Source of the DNA: BJGO01 sp039810885
Lineage (GTDB): Bacteria > Bacteroidota > Bacteroidia > Chitinophagales > UBA10324
Direction: 5' to 3'
Assembly: GCA_039810885.1 (NCBI GenBank)
Contig: JBDHXV010000009.1
Location: 1-64,000 of the forward strand
DNA: 64,000 nucleotides
A model generated the notes under the pieces. It did not search any database. It was given only the letters and a program-made list of their open reading frames with translations, and was not told the DNA's origin. A program made the position numbers and the translations under genes. This document shows positions 38,267 through 47,118 of the stretch, one piece after another (the first letter of the stretch is position 1; the number at the start of each line of letters is the position of its first letter).

Positions 38267-39376
38267 ATGGCTTTACTTAACGAGTTACAATATCTTATTG
38301 CATTAACGTATGTAAAGCATATTGGTCATGTTAGTATTCGTAACCTTATCAGTTATTGTGGCTCTGCCGAAAAAATATTTAATACGTCAAAAGAAAAATT
38401 GATGAAAGTTCCCGGAATTGACAGTGTTCGTGCGGATGCTATTAAATCTTTCTCTGATTTTCAATCAGCTATTAGAGAGTACGAGTATTTACAGAAACAC
38501 AACTTAAGTATTATTTCATATTATAATTCGCTTTACCCGATACGGCTAAAGAATATTAATGAAAGCCCGCCGATATTATACTTTAAAGGTCAACCTGAGA
38601 CGTTACAAAAAGCAAAGACGATTGCACTTGTAGGAACCCGAAAAGCTACTCCTTATGGGAAGCAAATGGTAAGCAAACTTATTGAAGGATTAGCAGTACA
38701 TAAACCTGTTATCATAAGCGGGCTGGCTTATGGAATAGACACTATGGCTCATAAAGCAGCCATGGAGCATGGACTCGACACGATTGCCGTACTTGCTCAT
38801 GGTTTAAACACGATTTACCCTTCGGCTAATAAGCCATTGGCAGAAAAGATAATACATCAAGGTGGACTATGCACCAGTTACAGAACTGACCAAGATACGA
38901 TGCCCGAATATTTTGCAGAGCGCAATCGCTTAATTGCAGCACTTAGCGATGCGGTTATTATTGTAGAAAGTGCCGAAACAGGAGGAGCATTAATTACTGC
39001 ACAACATGCCATAGAGTATAACAAAGATGTATTTGCTGTTCCCGGACGCGCCGGAGATATATATTCGGAAGGATGCAATGCTTTGATAAAGTCGAATATG
39101 GCAGCACTGATAGAGTCGGCGGATGACTTGACAAAATCATTAAGGTGGGATGCCGAAGGGCAGTCAAAATCGCGCCAACGATCGCTGTTTATTCAATTAT
39201 CTGAACAAGAGCAAGTTCTGTTTGACTTTATAAAATCTAATCCTGATGCACATATTGACACGATAACAATGAATATTGATCTTGCCCCGTCTAAGATTGC
39301 GAACTTATTATTGGAACTGGAAATTAATGGTGTCGTGCTTGCATTGCCCGGTAAACGCTTTAGGGTTTATACATAA
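38267..39376 (+). CDS. dprA: DNA-processing protein DprA
   Basis: Loads RecA on incoming single-stranded DNA in transformation. A helix-hairpin-helix N region (about residues 1-70, KVPGIDSVRADAIKSF), then the Rossmann core with ALVGTRKATPYGKQ, ISGLAYGIDTMAHKAA, FAERNRLIAALSDAVIIVESAETGGALITA, and a C-terminal winged helix (from about 310). I start at ATG 38267 (MALLNELQYL); a TTG at 38246 would add seven unlikely residues. Suggests at least ancestral competence. Confidence 0.94.
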   Translation: MALLNELQYLIALTYVKHIGHVSIRNLISYCGSAEKIFNTSKEKLMKVPGIDSVRADAIKSFSDFQSAIREYEYLQKHNLSIISYYNSLYPIRLKNINESPPILYFKGQPETLQKAKTIALVGTRKATPYGKQMVSKLIEGLAVHKPVIISGLAYGIDTMAHKAAMEHGLDTIAVLAHGLNTIYPSANKPLAEKIIHQGGLCTSYRTDQDTMPEYFAERNRLIAALSDAVIIVESAETGGALITAQHAIEYNKDVFAVPGRAGDIYSEGCNALIKSNMAALIESADDLTKSLRWDAEGQSKSRQRSLFIQLSEQEQVLFDFIKSNPDAHIDTITMNIDLAPSKIANLLLELEINGVVLALPGKRFRVYT

Positions 39377-39668
39377 AAACGAAAACCGCCGACATCAATC
39401 TCTTTTAAACCAGACGGTTATGAACAACAGAGGAAAACACCAAAAACCTAAGCTGTTCAGAAGTTGAGTCAAGCGGCTTTCTAACCTAAAACCTAATTGC
39501 TAAAATTTAATCTCTGAACTAATGTTAATAATCTTACGAGCTTGAATGGAATCGCAGATGTTTTTTTCTTGGCCTCTTTTACAAAGACATTCCAAAAAGG
39601 TTACTCATCTTTAAAAAATATTTACAGAAATAAAATTTGGAAATATGTAAGCTAAAACTTATAGCTTA
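39377..39668. other. Gene-free stretch between dprA and the response regulator
   Basis: 292 bp between convergent genes. It holds a 7-bp hairpin TAAGCTA/TAGCTTA (39648-39668) directly after the stop of the minus-strand response regulator, without a following T tract. Nothing else is recognised. Confidence 0.45.
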
Positions 39669-40331
39669 TTAATCCACGAGGCCATTTTGCATAGCATACT
39701 TAATTAAGCCGGCGGTATTCTTTACGCCAAGTTTGCGAAGCAAGTTCTTTCTGTGAGTAATAATAGTCATAGGGCTGTTATTCAACTTAGCGGCTATCTC
39801 GGCATTTGTCATTTCTTGTGCTATCAACTTAATAATCTCAATTTCACGTTTAGTCAACTGCGACTTCCGAACATTTGGGTTAGCCGTTGCAAGATCTTTC
39901 TCATGCTCCTTATTAAACATGCGTTCTATCAATTTGACTGATACTTCGTTGCTGACGTACTTTTCACCTGCGTGTACTTTTTTAATAGCGGAGAGGAGTT
40001 CTTCTTTACCTGCATTCTTTAACAGATAGCCCGATGCTCCGGCTTTTATCATTTCATTAATATGTAGCGTATCATCAAACATAGTTAGTGCAAGAACCTT
40101 TATATTGGGATAGAGCTCTTTTATTTTCTTTGTGGTCTCCACACCACTCATCACCGGCATATTAATATCCATAAGAACTACATCGGACGGAGTGTGTGCC
40201 AATAGATCTAAGAGCATTTGTCCATTCTCTGCTTCCCCAATTAATTTGACTTCGCCTGCATCTTGTAATAATGCTTTAACACCGGCTATGAATAGATGGT
40301 GATCATCGGCTATATATACTTGTATTGACAT
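39669..40331 (-). CDS. NarL/FixJ-family response regulator
   Basis: 220-residue DNA-binding response regulator. The receiver domain has acidic residues IADDHH, the phosphoacceptor aspartate at about residue 55 (VVLMDINMPVMSG), the T in LALTMFDD and the lysine in YLLKNAG. The LuxR-type helix-turn-helix is at about residues 155-215 (LTKREIEIIKLIAQEMTNAEIA, then MTIITHRKNLLRKLGV). It lies 83 bp downstream of the histidine kinase gene and is its likely partner. Target genes are unknown. Confidence 0.94.
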   Translation of the reverse strand: MSIQVYIADDHHLFIAGVKALLQDAGEVKLIGEAENGQMLLDLLAHTPSDVVLMDINMPVMSGVETTKKIKELYPNIKVLALTMFDDTLHINEMIKAGASGYLLKNAGKEELLSAIKKVHAGEKYVSNEVSVKLIERMFNKEHEKDLATANPNVRKSQLTKREIEIIKLIAQEMTNAEIAAKLNNSPMTIITHRKNLLRKLGVKNTAGLIKYAMQNGLVD

Positions 40332-40414
40332 GGTAGTGTACGTAATTTACGTAAAGCTAATGACTAACTATTATTTTGTAGTACTTATTGTAGTAAATCT
40401 ATTAACAATCATCC

Positions 40415-41458
40415 TTATAATTGAGCAGCATTTATCTCAATAGATATAACTGTGCCTCTATTCTCAATAGAGTCAATTTGCATATTCCCTTCAAATAAAT
40501 CTACTCGTTGTTTTATCTTTTTAAGACCTAAAGCATTCTTCTTTTTTAATTCTTTCCTATAATCGAACCCCTTACCGTTATCTTCATAAGATATTGCTAT
40601 GCAATTGTTATCAGCAATTAACTGTAATGTTATTTCAGTTGCAGAAGCGTGTTTGATCGAGTTCATCAATAGTTCTTGAATGATACGATATAATGTTATC
40701 TCTAAACTCTTGGATAATTTTAACTCATTCGCAACCGGAATAAAATTAATGTGTAAATCGCCTCGACGATGAATGATGTCAACAAGATTTTGGATAGCAT
40801 TTACCAAGCCAAACTCATAAGAAACCGGAGATGTGTGCATTGCAATATGTCTAAGCATTTTTATGGATTCATCCACCAATTTCATCCCCTTTAATAGTTC
40901 CTCTTTACTACGTAAGGAATCTATATCGAAAGACCCCAAACAGAGGTCTAATTGATGTTTTGAAGTAGCTAATAAACTCCCGACTTCATCGTGCAGGTAG
41001 TCCGAAAACTTCTTACGCTCATATTCATCCGTTTCAATGATGAGTGAAATCAAATCGCGTTGCTCCTGCAAATCTTCTATAAGCTCTTTTTCAAAGGGAG
41101 ATATTAGCTTTGGAGAAGCTTGTTCAAATAATACTAAGGTAGTTGTATCTAACTCATCTGAAAGATGTGACCATTTGCAATTAAACTGTAGAGGGTTATT
41201 GCAGATCATAAATGAAATTTCTTTTTCACCTTTTTCAAATTCATCCAAAAGATTAAGTAAGGGCTCACCTTTTAATTGTTGCATTACCTGACTAATTGAA
41301 TGGTTCAGCAAATAACCCTTTTTCTTCCTTGTAAGTTGTTCAAATGCAAGATTCACTTCAACGATAAGGCCATTTTGCAAAAGCACGCCGGGTTGAGGAG
41401 CCATACGAAAATATAGGTTAAATACATCGGTTGCCTTACTGAAGCGTGTTAGATTCAT
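40415..41458 (-). CDS. Sensor histidine kinase, HisKA_3 type, PAS-like N domain
   Basis: 347-residue kinase without membrane segments. An N-terminal PAS-like domain (about 15-115, PGVLLQNGLIVEVNLAFEQL) precedes a HisKA_3 dimerisation region with the phospho-accepting histidine at residue 156 (FSDYLHDEVGSLLATSKHQ), and an HATPase_c domain with N box LMNSIKHASATEI, G1 EDNGKGFDY and G2 NALGLKKIKQRV. Soluble, so it probably senses an internal signal. Paired with the response regulator downstream. Confidence 0.92.
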   Translation of the reverse strand: MNLTRFSKATDVFNLYFRMAPQPGVLLQNGLIVEVNLAFEQLTRKKKGYLLNHSISQVMQQLKGEPLLNLLDEFEKGEKEISFMICNNPLQFNCKWSHLSDELDTTTLVLFEQASPKLISPFEKELIEDLQEQRDLISLIIETDEYERKKFSDYLHDEVGSLLATSKHQLDLCLGSFDIDSLRSKEELLKGMKLVDESIKMLRHIAMHTSPVSYEFGLVNAIQNLVDIIHRRGDLHINFIPVANELKLSKSLEITLYRIIQELLMNSIKHASATEITLQLIADNNCIAISYEDNGKGFDYRKELKKKNALGLKKIKQRVDLFEGNMQIDSIENRGTVISIEINAAQL

Positions 41459-41566
41459 AATACTTATAATTAAGATGCTGAAAATTATAGGTTAAGTATC
41501 ATTACAATTCTCCACGGATTTGCCAATTACCCACTACTTTTATCCTATTATCCATTAAATAGTTCA

Positions 41567-44263
41567 ATGCGCTTTTCGTTCTCATTACTTTTTCTTCTTT
41601 TCATTACTTCTTTTCAATCTACTTTTGGTACGGGCTATTATATCAGCAATAATGGTGATGATAACAATGACGGGCTCTCGGCAGCAACCCCTTTTAAAAC
41701 GCTTCAACAGTTAAGTACTATTTTCTTTCAACAAGGAGATTCTATTTTCTTTGAGTCAGGTCAGGAATTTATGGGCACACTTAAAGTGTCCACTAGTACA
41801 GGTACTATTAAAGCATTATATATTGGAACGTATAACGGAACTGCACGTGCTATATTAAGCGGCGGAGTTAAAGTTACCGACTGGACACAAAACTCCGCGA
41901 TAGCTACTGCTATTATACCGCAGCCGGTTAGTGCGGTTTTTGTTTCCGGTCAAAGACAAACTCCTGCACGGTATCCTGATAATGGATATCTGACTATGGC
42001 ATCTGTTAACGGAACGGCAGGATTTTACTCGTCCTCATTATCGCAAGACAGTGGTTATTGGGATGGAGCACAAGTACATATCCGCTCAAAGCCCAATCAA
42101 TACGAAACGGCAACTATAGGCCAATTTAATAATGGAAATATTATTTATACAAGTCCATTAGGTACTACTCCGCAAAATGGTAACGGATTTTATATAGATC
42201 ATTCTTATCAGGCATTGACCATAAACAAAGAGTGGTATTATCATACAGCCAATAACACCTTGCACTTTATTCCAGAAAATGCTTCTGATCTTCAGTCGGG
42301 AGCAATAACGGCTATCACTACGGACTATGGTATATGGTTTACGGCACCTTGTGATAGCATCATTATTGAAAACCTTGAATTTAAGTTTTACAATAAGAGT
42401 GCAGTATATTTTTCTGCTGCTGTTACAAATTCTGAAATCAGGCATAATAAATTCTTGTTCGGTAACGATGCGGCAATCAAATCGACTGGCGTAGCAACAC
42501 TTGTAACAATCTATGATAATATCATTTCTGATTTTCTTTCCAATGGTATTTCATTCTATCAAACATGGCATTCCCTTATTTATCAAAACACAATTACAGA
42601 TATTGGGTTAGTCGCAGGGCAGGGGAGCAACGGATTATCACAATATATTCCGATACATACCGTATTTGCAGCATACTCTGAGTTTTTAGATAACACATTT
42701 ATAAGATTTGGCAATTGTGCGATTAAGGCCGACGGCCCGTATAATAGTTTTAAGAGAAATTATATTCGAGATGGCTTGTTGACGCTTACCTCATCAGGAG
42801 GATTGAATTTTTATGGTGAGGTTTGTAAATATCTTCAGATTGAAGACAATTTTATTCTTAATATAAAAGGGAATCAAGAAGGACTTGCGCAGTACGACGA
42901 TTTGAACTGCGGTATATTAATGAACGCCTTTTGCCATAATAATAATATAGTGCACAATACGATTGCAAATGGTGGTAATTATGGGATATGGATTACAACG
43001 GATAATTATGAACATAAAATCTCTGATAACCTTATCTACAACAGTTTAAGGGCACAATTGACGCTAAATGATTTTTATGGGACACCCGGATCAAACCAGA
43101 ATCACAAAATAGTCCATAATATTTTTTACAGTCTATCGAATATGCAAGCTTGTTTGCAGTATGAAACAATTAATAGTTCAAATCATTATTCCTCAACAGA
43201 TAGCAATTACTATTGTAACCCGTATAATTATGTGGCAGTTCGCGAAAAGTTTGTAAACATAGACCCTGTTATGAAAGAGTATCCTTTACCGGTATGGAAG
43301 CATCTTTCGTTGGCTGATACAAATTCTATTGCAACCCGAGTTACTTTAAATCAATATCAAATCAATACAGAGTCGAGTGAAGAGTTGATTATGAATGGCA
43401 CTTTTACGAACAACTTCGACAATTGGGGATTGCTTTCTGATGTAGGAGTAGAAATGCTGTTGGATAATGATATTGGAATGGATGGAGGTTGTATTAAAGT
43501 CGTTGTACAAGATACTTCCTTAGCGTTTGCTCAATTACAATCCAAAGACTTTGCTCTTCAACTCAATCAGTATTATCGTTTACGATATAGTGTTTTTGGA
43601 AATCACAATTCCTATATGAACACATCAACCTATAAAGACGAAGACGATTATCACTCCGTAGGTTTAGACCGTTATGTACCTTACGAAACCACACGAACCG
43701 AAAAGGAATTTATTTTTAAAAGCAACGAAGACTGCCCCTTTTGTGCTGCAAGATTTGCCATGTTTAAGGGCGACAGTATGTTGGTTATGGATAATATCAC
43801 GTTCAAGCAAGTAACCGTGTTTCCATTAGATTCGACTAAGTCGAATAGGCTGATTACAAACTATAGTAACCAAAGCATAGACGTTAATTTGCATGACACT
43901 TTATTTATTGATTTAAACGGAAGCATTGTATCAGGACACTACACACTGCCGCCATACAGTTCTTATGTCCTCATACCCCGGCATATTATTTACAATGATA
44001 TTGAGCCCGTTATGCCAACACAAAAAGATGAAATAGTACTTTTCCCTAACCCGGTAAAAGATATCTTGTTTGTCCAATTACCTGAAAACATTCAGGGAGC
44101 TACAACCATAGAAATCTTGTCTCTCAACGGTCAGGTGCTATATGCCCTGCACACAACAAATCATTTTTTTAACCTTCCGGTGCAACATCTACAATCGGGA
44201 GTGTATCTATTAAAGGTTACAACGGGCCAATCCGTGTACACAACGAAGTGGATCCAAATGTAA
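41567..44263 (+). CDS. Secreted parallel beta-helix protein with T9SS type A sorting domain
   Basis: 898-residue exported protein. Signal peptide near residues 1-22, a right-handed beta-helix region (about 25-560, with repeated N-rich turns such as IIENLEFKFYNKSAVYF and SFKRNYIRDGLL), a carbohydrate-binding-like module (about 605-760), and a C-terminal type A sorting domain (FPNPVKDILFVQLPEN and SGVYLLKVTTGQSVYTTKW). The T9SS would cleave the tail and attach or release the protein at the surface. A polysaccharide-active role is inferred from the fold only. Confidence 0.82.
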   Translation: MRFSFSLLFLLFITSFQSTFGTGYYISNNGDDNNDGLSAATPFKTLQQLSTIFFQQGDSIFFESGQEFMGTLKVSTSTGTIKALYIGTYNGTARAILSGGVKVTDWTQNSAIATAIIPQPVSAVFVSGQRQTPARYPDNGYLTMASVNGTAGFYSSSLSQDSGYWDGAQVHIRSKPNQYETATIGQFNNGNIIYTSPLGTTPQNGNGFYIDHSYQALTINKEWYYHTANNTLHFIPENASDLQSGAITAITTDYGIWFTAPCDSIIIENLEFKFYNKSAVYFSAAVTNSEIRHNKFLFGNDAAIKSTGVATLVTIYDNIISDFLSNGISFYQTWHSLIYQNTITDIGLVAGQGSNGLSQYIPIHTVFAAYSEFLDNTFIRFGNCAIKADGPYNSFKRNYIRDGLLTLTSSGGLNFYGEVCKYLQIEDNFILNIKGNQEGLAQYDDLNCGILMNAFCHNNNIVHNTIANGGNYGIWITTDNYEHKISDNLIYNSLRAQLTLNDFYGTPGSNQNHKIVHNIFYSLSNMQACLQYETINSSNHYSSTDSNYYCNPYNYVAVREKFVNIDPVMKEYPLPVWKHLSLADTNSIATRVTLNQYQINTESSEELIMNGTFTNNFDNWGLLSDVGVEMLLDNDIGMDGGCIKVVVQDTSLAFAQLQSKDFALQLNQYYRLRYSVFGNHNSYMNTSTYKDEDDYHSVGLDRYVPYETTRTEKEFIFKSNEDCPFCAARFAMFKGDSMLVMDNITFKQVTVFPLDSTKSNRLITNYSNQSIDVNLHDTLFIDLNGSIVSGHYTLPPYSSYVLIPRHIIYNDIEPVMPTQKDEIVLFPNPVKDILFVQLPENIQGATTIEILSLNGQVLYALHTTNHFFNLPVQHLQSGVYLLKVTTGQSVYTTKWIQM

Positions 44264-44313
44264 GCCGTAGTATTTTACTTTAATTTTACACACTGAACCC
44301 GAATTAGATTGCG

Positions 44314-46572
44314 ATGACAACGCAATACCCAAAAAATATTACAGAAGCAGAGCGTAAAGCGTTATTGAAAGAGTACAGAAACTTATTGGCTCTGTTGCGC
44401 CCTCAAATGCTTAAAGCAGACAAAAAATATATAAGGCAAGCTTTTGAGATGGCTATGGATGCCCATAAAGAAATGCGACGTAAATCAGGGGAGCCATATA
44501 TATTTCATCCTTTAGCCGTTGCTCAAATTGTTGCCGGTGATATTGGACTTGGGCCGCTTGCTGTGGTATGCGCCCTTTTGCACGATGTGGTAGAAGATAC
44601 AGAGTTTACACTTGAAGACATCGAAAAAGAATTTGGAAAAAAGGCAGCAGAAATTATTGATGGTCTCACCAAAATCTCCGTCCTCCTTGATGCACAAGGA
44701 TACATTCAGGCAGAGAATGTACGCAAGGTATTGCTCACTCTGGCAAAAGATGTAAGGGTTATATTAATTAAGCTCGCAGATCGGCTACATAACATGCGCA
44801 CTATGGATGCAATGGCGCGTAATAAACAAATTAAGATAGCAGGCGAAACGTTATACTTATATGTGCCGCTTGCTCACCGCTTAGGTTTATATAACATTAA
44901 ATCAGAATTAGAAGATCTTGCCATGAAATACACCGAACCTAAGGTGTATAAACAAATAGCAACAAAACTTGCTGAGTCAAAAAAGGAACGGAATAAATAC
45001 ATTAATGAATTTATAAAACCGATAAAAGATGCCTTATCTAAAACCGACCTCGAATTTGAAATCTATGGAAGACCTAAATCTATTTCCTCAATCTGGCAAA
45101 AGATAAAAGAGAAAAGCGTTACGTTCGATGAAGTCTATGATAAATTTGCTATTCGAATTATTCTAGATGTTCCTGAAAATGAAGAGAAGGCAACATGTTG
45201 GCAGGTGTATTCTATCGTAGCCGATATCTACCGCCCGAACCCGGAACGCCTGAGAGATTGGATTAGCGCACCCAAGCCGAATGGATACGAAGCCTTACAC
45301 ACAACAGTTATGGGGCCGAAAGGCAAGTGGGTAGAAGTTCAAATCCGCTCTAAGCAAATGAATGAAATTGCAGAAAAAGGGTACGCAGCGCATTGGATTT
45401 ATAAAGAAAAAAACCAAACGGCTACACATCACGAGTCAGAATCTGCCATTGAAGACTGGTTGCGTCGCGTTCGCGAGTTGTTAGAGAATCCGGAAACCAA
45501 TACGCTTGACTTTATTGACGACTTTAAAATCAACCTCCTTTCAGAAGAGATTTATGCCTTTACCCCTAAAGGAGACATCAAAGTGCTCCCGAATAAAAGC
45601 AGCATTCTCGATTTTGCATTTAATATACATTCCGACTTGGGGTATCACTGCATAGGAGCCAAAGTTAATCATCGCATTGAACCAATTAGCTACATTCTCC
45701 GAAACGGTGATCAGGTAGAAGTTCTTACTTCTAAAAAACAAAAACCTACCGAAGATTGGTTGAAGTATGCTGTATCAACAAAAGCCAGGGCAAAAATAAA
45801 AGATGTATTGCGCGAAGACCGCCGCCGCATTATTAAAATAGGGAAACTAAACTTAGAGAACTTATTCCGAGAATATAAAATATCATTTCAAACGGCAAAT
45901 TTGAATAAGATTGTTTCCTATTACAACTTCAACTCCGTTGATGAATTGTATTACAGCATTGGCCTTGGAAATTTCAAGTATGAAGATTTTTATCAATTCA
46001 AACAAATAGGCGATACAATTGAATTTGCCGATAACAACAAGCAACATACGGAAAATGTAGAGTTAACCATTAAGAACAAGCTATCCCAGAACTCGAATTT
46101 ATTTATGTTCGATGACCTCAGTACACAAGTCGATTATAGCCTTGCAGAATGTTGTAAACCGATTGCAGGTGATGAAGTATTTGGCTTTGTGAATAAAAAT
46201 AATGTGGTCGAGATACATCGTTCAAATTGTCCTCAGGCAATCAGTGTTATTTCTAAATACGGCTATCGTATGCTCAGAACGAAGTGGAATCGCCAGCATC
46301 AAATCGCCTTTTTAACCGGATTAAAAATTACCGGTATTGATGATGTAGGGGTTATGTTTAAAATGACAACTATCATCTCGGGAGAATTAAAAATCAATAT
46401 GCAATCCATAACTATTGAGACCGATGATGGCTTATTTGAAGGAATTATCAAAGTTTATGTACGTGACACCGAACAGTTAAATTTGCTAATGGATCGTCTC
46501 AAAGCATTGGAAGGAGTGTTATCGGTAACCCAATTAGAGCAGCAGGTGGAACAATCCACTGAACTAAAATGA
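44314..46572 (+). CDS. relA: Bifunctional (p)ppGpp synthetase/hydrolase RelA/SpoT
   Basis: Long RSH enzyme controlling the stringent response. HD hydrolase domain (about 45-200, with FHPLAVAQIVA, CALLHDVVEDTEFT and LADRLHNMRTM, all hydrolase motifs intact), synthetase domain (about 245-360, YGRPKSISSIWQKIKEK and YEALHTTVMG), TGS domain (about 405-470, EIYAFTPKGDIKVLP), zinc-finger-like region with AECCKPIAGDEV, and a C-terminal ACT domain. 752 residues, full length. Overlaps fur by 4 bp. Confidence 0.95.
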   Translation: MTTQYPKNITEAERKALLKEYRNLLALLRPQMLKADKKYIRQAFEMAMDAHKEMRRKSGEPYIFHPLAVAQIVAGDIGLGPLAVVCALLHDVVEDTEFTLEDIEKEFGKKAAEIIDGLTKISVLLDAQGYIQAENVRKVLLTLAKDVRVILIKLADRLHNMRTMDAMARNKQIKIAGETLYLYVPLAHRLGLYNIKSELEDLAMKYTEPKVYKQIATKLAESKKERNKYINEFIKPIKDALSKTDLEFEIYGRPKSISSIWQKIKEKSVTFDEVYDKFAIRIILDVPENEEKATCWQVYSIVADIYRPNPERLRDWISAPKPNGYEALHTTVMGPKGKWVEVQIRSKQMNEIAEKGYAAHWIYKEKNQTATHHESESAIEDWLRRVRELLENPETNTLDFIDDFKINLLSEEIYAFTPKGDIKVLPNKSSILDFAFNIHSDLGYHCIGAKVNHRIEPISYILRNGDQVEVLTSKKQKPTEDWLKYAVSTKARAKIKDVLREDRRRIIKIGKLNLENLFREYKISFQTANLNKIVSYYNFNSVDELYYSIGLGNFKYEDFYQFKQIGDTIEFADNNKQHTENVELTIKNKLSQNSNLFMFDDLSTQVDYSLAECCKPIAGDEVFGFVNKNNVVEIHRSNCPQAISVISKYGYRMLRTKWNRQHQIAFLTGLKITGIDDVGVMFKMTTIISGELKINMQSITIETDDGLFEGIIKVYVRDTEQLNLLMDRLKALEGVLSVTQLEQQVEQSTELK

Positions 46573-47027
46573 CAAAAGCAGAAATAAAAAATCAAGTAAA
46601 AAAACGGCTTATAGAATATTTAGAAAAAAACGGATTGCGAAAAACAAGCGAACGTTTTGCTATTCTGGATGAAATCTATTCGCGCAATGACCATTTCGAT
46701 GCCGAGGCGCTTTTTGTAGAAATGAATAAGAAGAATTACCCCATTAGCCGTGCGACTATTTATAATACGCTCGAGGTTCTCCAAGAATGCGATTTAATTA
46801 AAAAGCATCACTTCGGAAATAATCTCTCTTTGTATGAAAAATCATTTGCCTATAGGCAGCACGACCATATCATCTGCACCCAATGCGGAAAAGTCGTAGA
46901 ATTCTGTGACCCTCGTATTCACCAGATTAATACCATGATGAGCGAATTGCTCAAGTTTAAGATTGTCTCTCATGAACTTATTATATACGGTATCTGCGCA
47001 TCCTGTCAAACAAAAAGAAAACCTTGA
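46569..47027 (+). CDS. fur: Fur-family transcriptional repressor
   Basis: Ferric uptake regulator-type dimeric DNA-binding protein. Winged helix in residues about 15-90 (LRKTSERFAILDEIYSRNDHFDAEAL, RATIYNTLEVLQECDLI), metal motif RQHDHIICTQCGKVVEFCDP and a second CASC pair near the C terminus (structural zinc). 152 residues. Start ATG overlaps the relA stop (ATGA), so its level is tied to relA translation. Iron versus zinc or peroxide sensing cannot be told from sequence alone. Confidence 0.9.
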   Translation: MTKAEIKNQVKKRLIEYLEKNGLRKTSERFAILDEIYSRNDHFDAEALFVEMNKKNYPISRATIYNTLEVLQECDLIKKHHFGNNLSLYEKSFAYRQHDHIICTQCGKVVEFCDPRIHQINTMMSELLKFKIVSHELIIYGICASCQTKRKP

Positions 47028-47084
47028 CATTTTATTCCTAATGACCAGCCTTAAATTTACGTACTAAATAAGGTCACTAAGCCT

Positions 47085-47092
47085 TATATTTG
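47085..47092 (+). promoter_or_regulatory. Bacteroidota-type -7 box upstream of the CHU_C protein gene
   Basis: TATATTTG fits the TAnnTTTG consensus and lies 27 bp before the ATG at 47119. No convincing -33 element was found at 19-21 bp upstream. Confidence 0.5.
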
Positions 47093-47118
47093 AAATCCTT
47101 AAAATAAACATAGAGTTA

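Noticed and set aside
39276..39467. 63-residue ORF after dprA
   Set aside because: It mostly overlaps dprA in another frame and has no coding character beyond it.
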